Assembly: GCA_018398805.1 (NCBI GenBank)
Contig: JAGFBZ010000725.1
Coordinates: 124,001 to 188,000, forward strand
From: Hirundichthys speculiger
Taxonomy: Eukaryota; Chordata; Actinopteri; Beloniformes; Exocoetidae
Direction: 5' to 3'
Length of the DNA stretch: 64,000 nt
The position numbers and the translations under genes are program-made. Shown piece after piece: positions 23,847 to 56,400 of this stretch; within the stretch, counting starts at the first letter, position 1; each line of letters starts with the position of its first letter. The notes below the pieces were generated by a model. That model had not been told where the DNA came from and did not search any database. It saw only the letters and a program-made list of their open reading frames with translations.

Positions 23847-24552
23847 ACTCTCAACACAATTAATCAATAATGTTTACATCAATTCTCCATGTACAGGTCA
23901 ACAGCTTGGTAGAAGGTGTTCATCCAGTTTTCTTGTTAGTAGTTTCTGTTTCTTCTGAGTTTTCCCGACTCTTCAGAGTCATCCTCTGAGTTTGTTCGCT
24001 GCCACAACACAATCCACTACACAACACCCCTCACACTTCACAACCCAGCACACACCACACCCTCACTGTCCTGTCTCTTTAACTGTCCTGTCTTTAAATG
24101 TTTCACTGCTGGTGTTTTTTGGTCCTCTCTGACAAAATCAGGATTTAAGATATTAATAAAGATGTAAGTAATTACTGCCAGAGAGGACTGAAGGACACAT
24201 TCACCCTTCACACCCCCACAAAAAAAGCCTGCTATTAAATTGCATATACATACTAGATGGTTTTGCTAGATGATGGCACTATGCAGACACACAAAAAAGA
24301 AAAAAAATTACGTAAAAGCTCATTCTTATGAAAAACCAAACCATTATCATAATTATGGGAAATATTTCATAATAATAGACTAATTTATTCTTTGAATTAT
24401 GACCCAAACGGGGCTCCGTAGTACCGTACCTTAAAGGTCCCATCCGCTTTCTTCTGCACAGGCATGAAACTGATGCTGTTCCCGTAAAATTCCACGGCTG
24501 AACTCGTCCCCAGTAAAGCCAGCAGCAGCAGGACACCTGCTCCCGTCTCCAT
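9047..24552 (-). CDS. ZP-domain type I membrane protein, 12 coding exons, 705 aa
   Basis: Exons in transcription order: 24552-24430, 21783-21587, 19329-19212, 19109-18878, 16649-16508, 16430-16275, 15384-15329, 15087-14912, 14823-14426, 14345-14249, 9541-9316, 9243-9047. They sum to 2118 nt and the frame holds at every GT-AG junction. Residues 1-19 are a signal peptide (METGAGVLLLLALLGTSSA). Residues 42-223 form Cys-containing extracellular segments, including DPDGDQVKCHF. The ZP module runs from about residue 344 (AIVHCF) to 615. A polybasic cleavage site RRRRR is at 594-598, a hydrophobic patch ITQGPLQF follows, a transmembrane helix spans about 664-683, and the cytoplasmic tail is basic then acidic. 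The family role is polymerisation into extracellular filaments or coats after furin-type cleavage. The acceptor of exon 4 is ambiguous by 9 nt, and the acceptor of exon 5 has a weak pyrimidine tract. I do not assign an ortholog. Confidence 0.85.
9840..10080. repeat. Fragment of an interspersed repeat in ZP intron 10
   Basis: Starts AAAGGTCCCATGTTATGC, a wording I associate with common fish interspersed repeats, and ends against a polyA run at 10082. I cannot find the other terminus. Confidence 0.3.
10105..11140 (+). mobile_element. L1/Tx1-type LINE 3' fragment
   Basis: Carries the C-terminal end of a Tx1/L1-like ORF2 protein in shifted frames: DLYRDNILLSFDDLKTKF at about 10120, then WTQDLNEEISLEEW (about 10375), LHLIRYKWLMRLY (about 10465) and LCFKCSEYQ (about 10545), followed by an AT-rich 3' region. 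It ends with AATAAAG near 11135. A G run at 11039-11058 interrupts the tail. The 5' end is truncated next to a polyA run. It sits in ZP intron 10 in the opposite orientation to that gene. Confidence 0.75.
11436..12686. mobile_element. hAT non-autonomous element with internal 53-bp array, TSD CATTGGAG
   Basis: Ends CAGGGTTATAATAG and CGATAATAACCTTG pair as terminal inverted repeats and are flanked by identical CATTGGAG copies (11428-11435 and 12687-12694). Interior AT-rich arms enclose a tandem array. No transposase is present. A second, truncated copy lies in arfgap2 intron 10 (44219-45258). Confidence 0.9.
11841..12203. repeat. 53-bp tandem array inside the hAT, about 7 copies
   Basis: Unit starts GGGGCTAGCTTAGGCTAGCT and includes CCAGCTAGTCTTGGTTAGCC. 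Each unit contains several overlapping GCTAGC and CTAGC palindromes. The paralogous element at 44219-45258 has about 5 copies. Confidence 0.95.
12708..14114 (-). mobile_element. hAT transposon with decayed transposase, TSD CCCCCCAC
   Basis: Ends TAGGGTTGCCAAC and GTTGGTAACCCTA are inverted repeats flanked by CCCCCCAC at 12700-12707 and 14115-14122. Minus-strand coding traces run from 13750 down: a zinc-finger region (AFCTLCRREISIGHGG) at about 13640, a transposase core piece (LTSDASNKGNRKMFPV) at about 13230, and a further core piece with AADNANVNF at about 13050. Several stops and frameshifts separate them. It lies 21 bp from the neighbouring hAT. Confidence 0.85.
15385..16274. other. ZP intron 6, AT-rich
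   Basis: A/T homopolymer-rich intron sequence with a C-rich patch at about 15855-15885. No element termini recognised. Confidence 0.4.
17087..17671. mobile_element. MITE with ACCGTATTGGCCC-type termini
   Basis: Left end ACCGTATTGGCCCAAATATA and right end GGGCCAATATGGT are inverted repeats, and a CGAC/GTCG-containing subterminal block is also repeated in inverse. The interior has no coding signal. The target duplication is unclear (flanks ATA and ATTA). It lies in ZP intron 4. Confidence 0.6.
17672..18700. other. ZP intron 4, degenerate AT-rich repeats
   Basis: Long series of loosely repeated phrases such as AAAGTTGAGACTTTG and GTGAAATTTGAGATTTTG, consistent with an old diverged tandem repeat. 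No gene. Confidence 0.4.
18720..18805. repeat. Terminal fragment of an interspersed DNA repeat
   Basis: Contains GGGCCACATAAAATGACATG, CGGGCCACATTTGGCCCGCA and TTTGACACATGTGATCTAAA, a wording common at hAT ends in fish genomes. It is short and its partner end was not found. It lies about 70 bp 3' of ZP exon 4. Confidence 0.45.
19583..19860. repeat. ACAGATTCAGATTC minisatellite
   Basis: Units of 14 bp (ACAGATTCAGATTC) with occasional 9-10-bp units (ACAGATTCAC). It lies in ZP intron 2. Confidence 0.95.
19936..20399. repeat. GGA/GAA polypurine tract, about 460 bp
   Basis: Almost uninterrupted purine strand (GGAGGA, GAAGAAGG, GGGGAG phrases), with only a handful of pyrimidines. ZP intron 2; the transcribed RNA of the gene is the pyrimidine strand. 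Confidence 0.95.
20404..20515. repeat. 12-bp minisatellite GGACTCCAGGTG
   Basis: About nine copies with single-base variants (AGATG, AGGTG), abutting the polypurine tract. Confidence 0.9.
20820..21130. repeat. Dispersed GATATCT palindrome cluster
   Basis: Eight GATATCT or AATATCT occurrences in about 300 bp, with spacings of roughly 20-90 bp and related surroundings (GATATCTGNAA). It looks like a degenerate tandem repeat from an unidentified interspersed element in ZP intron 2. Confidence 0.55.
21784..22258. other. ZP intron 1, unassigned part
   Basis: Nothing recognised between exon 2 and the TA-target element. Confidence 0.4.
22845..22890. other. Two adjacent GC-rich hairpins
   Basis: Perfect 11-bp stem CCCCCCTGACC/GGTCAGGGGGG with loop TCTCG (22845-22871), followed after GCAAA and a short spacer by a 5-bp stem GGCCC/GGGCC with loop TCTC (22877-22890). 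Confidence 0.8.
23041..23787 (+). mobile_element. PIF/Harbinger-like element with Myb/SANT remnant
   Basis: Ends resemble one another in inverse (GTGCCTTTACATG and CATGTAACCACAGCC), and the subterminal parts are rich in AATTCCGAATTAA in both orientations. Inside, a plus-strand trace begins at 23346 (MAARSKRWSRAE), shifts frame near 23385, and continues as GRKHKNCELFNNVAARLNER and DATQVKNKWNVV, the pattern of the trihelix/Myb-like protein coded by Harbinger elements. The transposase itself is absent. Confidence 0.65.
23815..23846. repeat. Poly-C run, 32 bases
   Basis: Uninterrupted C homopolymer within the TA-target element. Length is likely unreliable in the assembly. Confidence 0.9.
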
Positions 24553-24588
24553 GATGTCTCACGGAGCCTGAAACCGTCAAAACCCGTA

Positions 24589-24596
24589 CTTTTATA
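24589..24596 (-). promoter_or_regulatory. TATA box of the ZP gene
   Basis: TATAAAAG on the minus strand, 37-44 bp upstream of the ATG. Transcription would begin roughly 25-30 bp downstream, giving a 5' UTR of only about ten bases. Very short leaders with a TATA box are known for egg-coat ZP genes. Confidence 0.6.
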
Positions 24597-24621
24597 TGGA
24601 AGAGGCGGTTCCCTCTGAATC

Positions 24622-24627
24622 CACCTG
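24622..24627 (-). promoter_or_regulatory. E-box upstream of the ZP gene
   Basis: CAGGTG (CACCTG on the plus strand), about 26 bp upstream of the TATA box. E-boxes bound by FIGLA drive oocyte expression of ZP genes in mouse and fish. A single hexamer is weak evidence. Confidence 0.3.
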
Positions 24628-24920
24628 ACTGGTCTAACCTGATCTGGACTGACGCTCCAGCGCTGGTTACATGTTTGAAAAGGAGGAAAATGATGTTTAC
24701 ATCTTAGTGCTCGAGGTGGTGCTTTTAATATCTATAATAACATCAGCATCAAGCTGAAGCTGATGTCACCAGTACCGCCGGAAGTAGGGGTGCTGATGTA
24801 AATGTAAAGAAAAAAAAAACACTGGAAACAAGGGAGAAAAAATGTGGTAGCAAAAATTAAAATGTTTAAAATTTACTCTAAATTCTGGTGGTCTGGTTTA
24901 ATGTTTATTACAGTATTATT

Positions 24921-25020
24921 CAGTGGCGGGTCGTGCATTTGGTACCTGGACCTTCAGTGCGGGTTTAACTACTGAATCCACCATGATGTTATAATTATAC
25001 AAGCCAAGTAAATTTGAGTT
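24921..25020. repeat. Interspersed repeat end fragment
   Basis: Begins CAGTGGCGGGTCGTGCATTT, a terminus wording I associate with fish DNA transposons. No matching far end was found. Confidence 0.35.
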
Positions 25021-25046
25021 CCTGTCTACGGTTAAGGGTTGCCTGC

Positions 25047-25442
25047 TAGGGATGGACGTATCGATACTGAGTTATCAATATATTGATACTCTTACACAGC
25101 ACATTTGGTATCAAAAGTCTCACTTTCTGCTGTTTTAAATAGCTTAATTCAACAACTGTGCGCCGAGACACCCCCGTATTTGGTGGCATGTTGGGCTCTC
25201 CCGTGTCACCTGACAAGAAAAGTTGATATTTCAAGTTTATATTTCAATTATTTAATTAATATTTATTATTTATTTAGCTTTTGTTTGATTACATATTGCC
25301 AAATATATTTATTTTTAAATGGCCATATTTGTAATGCGATTTCTTTTGGTGTAATAATATTTTGACCGAAAAAAAAATGCCAGTAAGAAATGATCACTAT
25401 CGGTATCGGTATCGAGCCCTAAAACTGTGGTATTGCCCATCC
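25047..25442. mobile_element. Short hAT-like MITE, TSD TTGCCTGC
   Basis: Flanked by TTGCCTGC at 25039-25046 and 25443-25450. Left end TAGGGATGG; right end CCCATCC seems to have lost its last three bases. Subterminal ATCGATAC and CGGTATCGAG repeats are in inverse. It ends 94 bp upstream of the arfgap2 start codon. Confidence 0.75.
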
Positions 25443-25501
25443 TTGCCTGCGAGGAATCCCCCTCCCTCTTTTTTAGCTGACGTACGTACGTTTCAACGTC
25501 C

Positions 25502-25509
25502 TGACGTCA
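25502..25509 (+). promoter_or_regulatory. Consensus CRE (TGACGTCA)
   Basis: A perfect palindromic CREB/ATF site 28 bp before the arfgap2 ATG, preceded by another GACGT-containing stretch (TGACGTACGTACG at about 25478). Confidence 0.6.
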
Positions 25510-25536
25510 GCATCAGGAAATCGTCAGGGTGGCAAG

Positions 25537-48257
<22,721 letters not shown>

Positions 48258-48634
48258 GCGGCGCCGCCGACACGCCGAAGACCCGCCGCCGCCTGCCTGG
48301 AAGCAGCCGTCCTCCTGACCGACGTGCATGTGGACGGAGGAGACGGGACGCTTGTGGCCCGTCTCCTCCGTCCTCCAGAGACAGTTTTCCAGGAGTGAGA
48401 CAGTATTTCCCTCTCATCCTCATTAGCACACTCTTGAGTTTTATTTTCATAAATGAAACCGTTAAAGGGTATAAAGTCTTTTTCTAAAGCGAGAGTTTTG
48501 TTATAATTTACTGTCCAGAGTGTTTTGGTCTTAGATTTTCAAAATGACGCCAGACTTAATTCTTCTATATTTTATTCACAGATCAGGTGTTGATTTTGAT
48601 TCATATTATCAAATGTTCTTTGTTTTATTGTGAC

Positions 48635-48640
48635 ATTAAA
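48635..48640 (+). terminator. Candidate polyadenylation signal of arfgap2
   Basis: ATTAAA variant hexamer about 380 bp past the stop codon and before the next transposon. No canonical AATAAA was noticed between the stop and the hAT. Confidence 0.3.
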
Positions 48641-48777
48641 ACAAGGTGGAGTTTATATTTTTTAGTTAATCTGAGCGAGGATCCCCAGAGTCTGTCGCTC
48701 ACTGTCACGAGTGTTTTCTTTCCCGTGAACCGCAGACTGACCTCAGACGGGTGGGTGAGCTGGGACTCTGTCCAGGC

Positions 48778-49515
48778 GAGGGATGCACGATAACCATTTT
48801 TAAAACCCATAACCGATAACACAGACATATATACCTGAGATCATTACATCAATACTATGAACAAAACCAAAAATAGTTTGGACTCTTTATTTGGACTGCT
48901 CCTGGCTTGCGCATGTTAGCATTAGCTTCCGTTAGCGCGGTTTCAAAACTCCATGGAAGTGATTATGTTGTAGGTGGCTGATCAGGTTTTACGTATTAAA
49001 GCTTGTGCTTCCCTCCTCGTAGAATTCACTCGGAGGATTCGTCACAAATAACCACCAAACTATCTTCTTCTGAAACTTTAACCAAGTTCCACGCCGCCAT
49101 GTTTGTTGTGATCAGTACGCTGTGCTGCAGGCTGCATTCAAGGTGTAACGTAAATTCCGACGTTCCCTTGTTTGCTAGTCGTTCTTTCAGCCTTTTCTAT
49201 TATTTTCTTTTTCATGTGTAACATGAAAATATCAATTAAAGTTAGCAACTACTAAAATTATGACAGAGTTAACAAGTTGTGTTCTGGCATGAGGGGGTAT
49301 TCTTGATTTTCCTGATTGAGAAATCGTTTTTCTGATTATGCCAACGTCACTTGAACATAACATTCACTGCCGGTCATTTAAGGCTCAGAGGGAGCGAGGC
49401 ACTGCCGTGTTGACAAAAATATTTATGTTATCGGAGCTATTCATCGTGATATCGGAGTTATCGGAATGATGTAATAATTTCCTGTTATCGGCCCGATAGT
49501 TATCGTGCATTCCTA
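48778..49515. mobile_element. hAT element (GATAA-rich family), TSD GTCCAGGC/GTCGAGGC
   Basis: Begins GAGGGATGCACGATAACC and ends TTATCGTGCATTCCTA, with flanks differing at one base (48770-48777, 49516-49523). It lies between the convergent arfgap2 and pex16 genes. Confidence 0.85.
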
Positions 49516-49523
49516 GTCGAGGC

Positions 49524-50490
49524 GAAGCATCAGAGCGTCAGATATGAGACGTCTCTGCTCGTTTTCACAAACCCATTCAGGTTCGTCCAGCATGCGCCCG
49601 CCAGACTGCAGGGCCCCAAACAGACTCACAAAGGGAGTAAAAAAAAAAAAAGTGTCACATGACGCCTGATAGATTCATGCAGAGTCCCAGCTCATGAAAT
49701 CAGGATACTGACTATGCATCTCCACTTGAAAGCTGCCAGAGTTTGTTTGATGTTTCTGCTGGTTGAATCTCAAGTCTGCCTCCGCTTTTATTTTGAAAGG
49801 TTCTTCCATTAACATTTAACTGTTCACCGTCTCTTCGGGGCGTGTTTCTCTTTAAACCCACCAGCCCGGCGGTCCTCTTGGCCACTCGCTTCCATCAAAC
49901 ATCGGAGCAGATTTCATGTTCAACCAGCGAAGTCGACGAGCTCTGGAAAACATTTTACTTTGACACGTTGATGACCTTTTGTTTTTCTTGAACATGCCTG
50001 TGTATGCACCACCCATGAGAGCCTCAGAGAAAAAAACAAAAAAAAAACAAACGTGGACTGAAAGGATGAAAAGTATTTATTTGTAGGCTACAAAAATAAA
50101 CATTCAGTATGTTAATAAAGATCAAAAACCGCCTCAGGGTTTTCCATGACTCCAACACACACGCACACACACCCAAACGCACGGGCGTGTTCACTGGCGG
50201 CCAATCACGTTCGGCTCCGTTTGGTCCGCGTGAAAATCAACCGTTCTGATTAGAGTTTAGTGCTCGCTGACTCAAAACTGTCAGCACGGAGGTCACCGTG
50301 AAGACACGGAGTTACCTGCGTACCTGGTCGCAGGTAAACACCTGTTAGACTCGCAGGATTAAACTAGACGTGAAGAAGAGAAGGAAAAAGGGTTCAGTTG
50401 ATCACAGGATGAAATCGCTGTCAGCTGTCAGTCATTTCCCCATGATGTCATCAGATCTGGGGGAGGTGGGGGGGGTCCTCCTGCAGATCT
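49524..50490. other. Convergent intergenic stretch and pex16 3' UTR
   Basis: Left part has no recognised feature. The right part, from about 50055, is probably the pex16 3' UTR. Confidence 0.45.
50076..50081 (-). terminator. Candidate polyadenylation signal of pex16
   Basis: AATAAA on the minus strand, about 410 bp past the stop codon, in the sequence ACAAATAAATACTT. Confidence 0.5.
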
Positions 50491-53400
50491 TCACCCCCAG
50501 TTGTAGAAGTAGATCTTCTGCCAGGTGGGGAGGTAGTCCATCAGAGGACCTGAACACAGACGGACACAGTCGTCAGTTGGACCCAATACTCCAGAAATGT
50601 TCCAGATGAACCTGAGTCATTTCATTCTTCGGCTTCCATGCTGTCACTTCTGACTTTGATACGCCCTGATTTACTGAAAAGAACAATAAAACCAAAACTG
50701 GTCTCTGTGGTTCCTGTTGGACCACATTCTCCACCTGGAGGCTGTTTCTCAGGTAAAGCTGTGGTTTTCTAGTCACCTTCTGTGACCTCGGTGACGTTCA
50801 GCAGACATTTACAGAAGCTTGTGGCTCCTGGAGGCTGAGTGACCTCAGTGAACTCCGTTATGAAACCAGACCGACTTTAATAAAGCAGCGTCTGCCGTGA
50901 CTCGATAGGAGGCGGTGAGCTGGTAGAGTCTAGAACAGCTCCAGGATCTGGAGCCGGCCCGGGAGACCCAGACTCCCTGGAGAGATGATCAGCCCGGTAC
51001 CGGTCCAGGAACCGGGGGAGGAGGTCTGGGTCTCCCTGTGACTAACTCAGATAGGAGGGTCGTTAATTAATGGGAAAGAAAAAAAAACCTGCTGTGATGG
51101 TGGCGTCCTGCAGGTGATCCGGTCACATGGTATAAGATCGGATCATCTGAGAGTTTCTGCTTCTTTCTGCTCTAAGATCGGATCGTCTGAGAGTTTCAGC
51201 TTCTTTCTGCTCTAAGATCGGATCGTCTGAGAGTTTCTGCTTCTTTCTGCTCTAAGATCGGATCATCTGAGAGTTTCAGCTACTTTCTGCTCTAAGATCG
51301 GATCATCTGAGAGTTTCAGCTTCCTTCTGCTCTAAGATCGGATCATCTGAGAGTTTCTGCTTCTTTCTGCTCTAAGATCGGATCATCTGAGAGTTTCAGC
51401 TTCTTTCTGCTCTAAGATCGGATCATCTGAGAGTTTCAGCTTCTTTCTACTCTAAGATCGGATCATCTGAGATTTTCAGCTTCTTTCTGCTCTAAGATCG
51501 GATCATCTGAGAGTTTCAGCTTCTTTCTACTCTAAGATCGGATCATCTGAGAGTTTCAGCTTCTTTCTGCTCCAACAGCAGTAAATAATTTAAACGTATC
51601 TGTAAACCAGTGGTCCTGTCAGAGCTCCACAGCTCTGATCAAACCACAGCTGCAGACAGTTTCAGCTCCAGCTGTGGAGGGGGGGGGGGCGCCGTACTTA
51701 CGTGCCACCAGTCCCACTCCTGGAACGTGATCGGCCAGCAGTCTGAGCAGGAAGAGGATCTTCTCCCTGAAGATGAAGCAGCACAAGTCAAACCGTCAGA
51801 GCAGGACATGAGTCTGTGGGCCGAAGCAGCAGCCAGGTGGGCTGCATCTGTTTAACATCCTCAGGTGAGTCAACCTGCAACCGGAACGTCTGGAACGAGC
51901 CAGAACCTCCTCCAGAGGAATGGAAGACAATAACGACAGGATATACTAGATCATGTTTACAGTTTTTACATTTTTCTGGTTTCTGGAGGGAACCTGTTTG
52001 GATGCTGGGAACCACGACGGGCATTTATTATTAAAAGATAAAAACAATAAAAGGACAGAGTAAATACTCACTGGGAGTATCTGTCGTAGAAGGGCGAGCG
52101 CAGCAGGTAGTAGAGCAGCAGGAAGCCCCGCCTCCTCACCTCAGCTCTCTCCCACCGGTTCTGGAACTTGGCGTCGCTGAGAACAGCAAAGCTGCAGGAC
52201 AAGAAAACCAACGTCTGTCATGACTCCGCCCCCAAAAGGTCCCACTTCAGCGGGTCAACGTGTCACTGATCCTGCGGTGAGATGTCGCTTTGTGATCTGA
52301 AACATCTTAGTTCAGATAAAATACCTGAACTAGAACCAGAACCAGAACTAAAGATCTCTGGAAGGTTCTGGAAGGTTCTGTCAGATGGAGGGTTCTGGCC
52401 CGACGGAGGAACCTCCAGACACACAGATCCCTCCAATAATAGATCTGATTATTATTTCAACTGCATGTGAAGATAAACGTTCCTTTACATGAAGTTTACA
52501 GTCTGGAAACATTAAACAAACATAAATAAATAAAGCAGAATGGAAGGTTCTGGTCAGAAAATCTGACTTTATAAATTCAGTTTGTCACATTAAAAACTCA
52601 TTTCAAGGAAAGTCGACAGACGACTAGACCAGGTCCAGTAGACCGGGTCCAGCAGACCAAGACTAGTAGACTGGGTCCAGTAGACTGGGTCAAGTAGACC
52701 AGGTCTAGTAGACCAAGACTAGTAGACTGGGTCCAGTAGACCAGGTCTAGTAGACCAAGACTAGTAGACTGGGTCCAGTAGACTGGGTCAAGTAGACCAG
52801 GTCTAGTAGACCAAGACTAGTAGACTGGGTCCAGTAGATTGGGTCAAGTAGACCGGGTCCAGTAGACCAGGTCTAGTAAACCAAGACTAGTAGACTGGGT
52901 CAAGTAGACTGGGTCCAGTAGACCGGGTCCAGCAGACCAAGACTAGTAGACTGGGTCCAGTAGACTGGGTCAAGTAGACCGGGTCCAGTAGACCAGGTCT
53001 AGTAGACCAAGACTAGTAGACTGGGTCAAGTAGACCGGGTCCAGCAGACCAGGTCTAGTAGACCAAGACTAGTAGACTGGGTCCAGTAGACCAGGTCTAG
53101 TAGACCAAGACTAGTAGACCAGGTCTAGTAGACCAGGTCCAGCAGACCAAGACTAGTAGACCAGGTCCAGCAGACCAAGACTAGTAGACTGGGTCCAGTA
53201 GATTGGGTCAAGTAGACCGGGTCCAGTAGACCAGGTCTACTAGACCAAGACTAGTAGACTGGGTCCAGTAGACCAGGTCTAGTAGACCAAGACTAGTAGA
53301 CTAGGTCTAGTAGACCAGGTCCAGCAGACCAAGACTAGTAGACCAGGTCCAGTAGATCAGGTCTAGTAGACCAGGTCCAGCAGACCAAGACTAGTAGACC

Positions 53401-56400
53401 AGGTCCAGTAGATCAAGTCTAGTAGACCAGGTCCAGCAGACCAAGACTAGTAGACTGGGTCCAGTAGACTGGGTCAAGTAGACCGGGTCCAGTAGACCAG
53501 GTCTAGTAGAACAAGACTAGTAGACTGGGTCCAGTAGACCAGGTCTAGTAGACCAGGTCCAGCAGACCAAGACTAGTAGACTGGGTCCAGTAGACTGGGT
53601 CAAGTAGACCGGGTCCAGTAGACCAGGTCTAGTAGACCAAGACTAGTAGACTGGGTCCAGTAGACCAAGACTAGTAGACCAGGTCTAGTAGACCAGGTCC
53701 AGCAGACCAAGACTAGTAGACCAGGTCCAGTAGATCAGGTCTAGTAGACCAGGTCCAGCAGACCAAGACTAGTAGACTGGGTCCAGTAGACTGGGTCAAG
53801 TAGACCGGGTCCAGTAGACCAGGTCTAGTAGAACAAGACTAGTAGACTGGGTCCAGTAGACCAGGTCTAGTAGACCAGGTCCAGCAGACCAAGACTAGTA
53901 GACTGGGTCCAGTAGACTGGGTCAAGTAGACCGGGTCCAGTAGACCAGGTCTAGTAGACCAAGACTAGTAGACTGGGTCCAGTAGACCAGGTCTAGTAGA
54001 CCAGGTCCAGCAGACCAAGACTAGTAGACCAGGTCCAGTAGATCAGGTCTAGTAGACCAGGTCCAGCAGACCAAGACTAGTAGACTGGGTCCAGTAGACT
54101 GGGTCAAGTAGACCGGGTCCAGTAGACCAGGTCTAGTAGAACAAGACTAGTAGACTGGGTCCAGTAGACCAGGTCTAGTAGACCAGGTCCAGCAGACCAA
54201 GACTAGTAGACTGGGTCCAGTAGACTGGGTCAAGTAGACCGGGTCCAGTAGACCAGGTCTAGTAGACCAAGACTAGTAGACTGGGTCCAGTAGATCAGGT
54301 CTAGTAGACCAGGTCCAGCAGACCAAGACTAGTAGACCGGGTCCAGCAGACCAGGTCTAGTAGACCGGGTCCAGCAGACCAAGACTAGTAGACCAGGTCC
54401 AGTAGACCAGGTCTAGTAGACCAGGTCCAGCAGACCAAGACTAGTAGACCGGATCCAGTAGACCAGGTCTAGTAGACCAGGTCCAGCAGACCAAGACTAG
54501 TAGACCAGGTCCAGGAAGTCAAGGTCCTGGAAATCTTGGAACACAGGTGGCCCAGAAAGTGACGTGGAACCAGGCCTTTGACGGTAACTGTGGTGATGAT
54601 ATGGTCACGTGTTCCCAAAGACCAGGACCAGGACCAGGACCAGGACCACCAGAGGATGGGGGAAGTCGGGGTAAAAACACCTGCTTGGAACATTTTCTTT
54701 TTTTGGATCCTGTGTCTGCAATAAAGTCTGCCTCCTTACCTGCCTCCCTACCTTCCTACCACCCTACCTCCTTACCTACCTCTCTACCTACCTCCGTACC
54801 TCACTATCTACCTACCTCCCTACCTACCTACCTCCCTCCCTCCCTACCTCCTTACCTACCCACCTACCACCCTACCTCCCGACCTACCCACCTACCTACC
54901 AACCTACCCTCCCTCCCTACCAACCTACCTACCTCCCTACCTCCTCACCTACCTACCTACCTACCTCCCTCCCTCCCTACCTCCCTCCCTACCTACCAAC
55001 CTACCTCCCTCCCTCCCTACCTACCTACCTCCCTCCCTCCCTCCCTCCCTCCCTACCTACCTCCCTCCCTCCCCCCTACCTACCAACCTAACTTCCTCCC
55101 TACCTACCTTCCTCCCTACCCTCCCTCCCTCCCTCCCTACCTAACTCCCTACCTACCTCCCTACCTAACTCCCTCCCTCCTGCCTACCTCCCTTCCCCCT
55201 CCCTCCCTCCCTACCTACCTACCTACCTCCTTCTTTCCCTCCCTACTTACCTACCCTCCCTACCTAACTCCCCCCCTCCCTCCCTACCTACCTACCTCCT
55301 ACCTCCCTACCTAACCTCCCTCCCTCCCTCCCTCCTACCTACCCTCCCTCCCTCCCTCCCTCCCCTCCCTCCCCTCCCTACCTACCTCCTCCCCCCCCTC
55401 CCTCTCTACCTACCTACCTCCCTCCCTCCCTAACCCTCCCTCCCTCCCCTAACCCTCCTAACTCCCTCCCTCCCTACCCTCCCTCCCGTCCCTACTTACC
55501 TCCCTCCCTACCTATCTACCTCCCTCCCTCCCTCCCCCCCTACCTAACTCCCTCCCTCCCTGCCTACGCCCTCCCTCCCTCCCTCCCCCCTCCCTACCTA
55601 TCTACCTCCTTCTTTTCCCTCCCTACTTACCTACCTCCCTACCTACCTCCCTACCTAACTCCCTCCCTCCCTCCCTACCTCCCCCCCCCTCTCTCCCTCT
55701 CACCTACCTACCTACCTCCCTCCCTACCTTACTCCCTCCCTCCCTAACTCCCTCCCTCCCTCCCTACCTAACTCCCTCCCTCCCTACCTCCCTCCCTCCC
55801 TCTCTCCCTCCCTCCCTCCCTACCTATCTACCTCCTTCTTTCCCTCCCTACTTACCTACCTCCCTACCTAACTCCCTCCTCCCTACCTACCTCCCTACCT
55901 AACTCCCCTCCCTACCTACCTCCCTCTCTCCCTCCCTCCCTACCCCTAACCCTCCGTCCCTCCCTCCCTACCTCCCTCCCCCCCTCTCTCCCTCTACCTA
56001 CCTACCTCCCTCCCTACCTAACTCCCTCCCTCCCTAACTCCCTCCCTCCCTTACCTCCCTCTCTCCCTCCCTCCCTACTTACCTCCCTCCCTCCCTACCC
56101 TACCTACCCCTCCCTCCCTCCCTCCCTCCCTACCTCCCTCCCTACCCTACCTCCCTACCTAACTCCCTCCCTACCTCCCTACCTCCCTCCCTCCCTACCT
56201 ACCTATCCCACTGGTGAACAGGTCACCTGCAGACAGGTGTGCCTCATAAGTGGGTATCAACGGAGTATTCTTGAAATACTCGTCCAGCGGTTTAACAACG
56301 TTTCTCAACGTACAACTGCAGGGACTTCAGAACTTTAGAGCTGTGATGTCATCAACAGTCCAGAGAAACCTGCAGGTAAGTGACCTGTGACCCCGTCACA

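Larger units (their letters stand above)
22261..24418. mobile_element. Palindromic DNA element with TA target, copy 2
   Basis: Inverted termini TGGAGCCCCGTTTGGGTCAT and its complement ending CGGGGCTCCG are flanked by TA on both sides. The left half shares its subterminal arms and core (about 22480-22800) with copy 1 at 6768-7456. The interior has been expanded by a Harbinger-like element (23041-23787), a C run and unclassified sequence. Its right end is 10 bp inside ZP intron 1. No transposase was recognised. Confidence 0.7.

Noticed and set aside
51125..51575. Regular 40-bp repeats considered as a CRISPR array
   Set aside because: There are no unique spacers, units are contiguous, and the context is a vertebrate intron.
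54547..55314. 255-codon frame of Leu-Pro-Thr-Ser repeats
   Set aside because: By-product of the CCTA/CCCT array in a pex16 intron.
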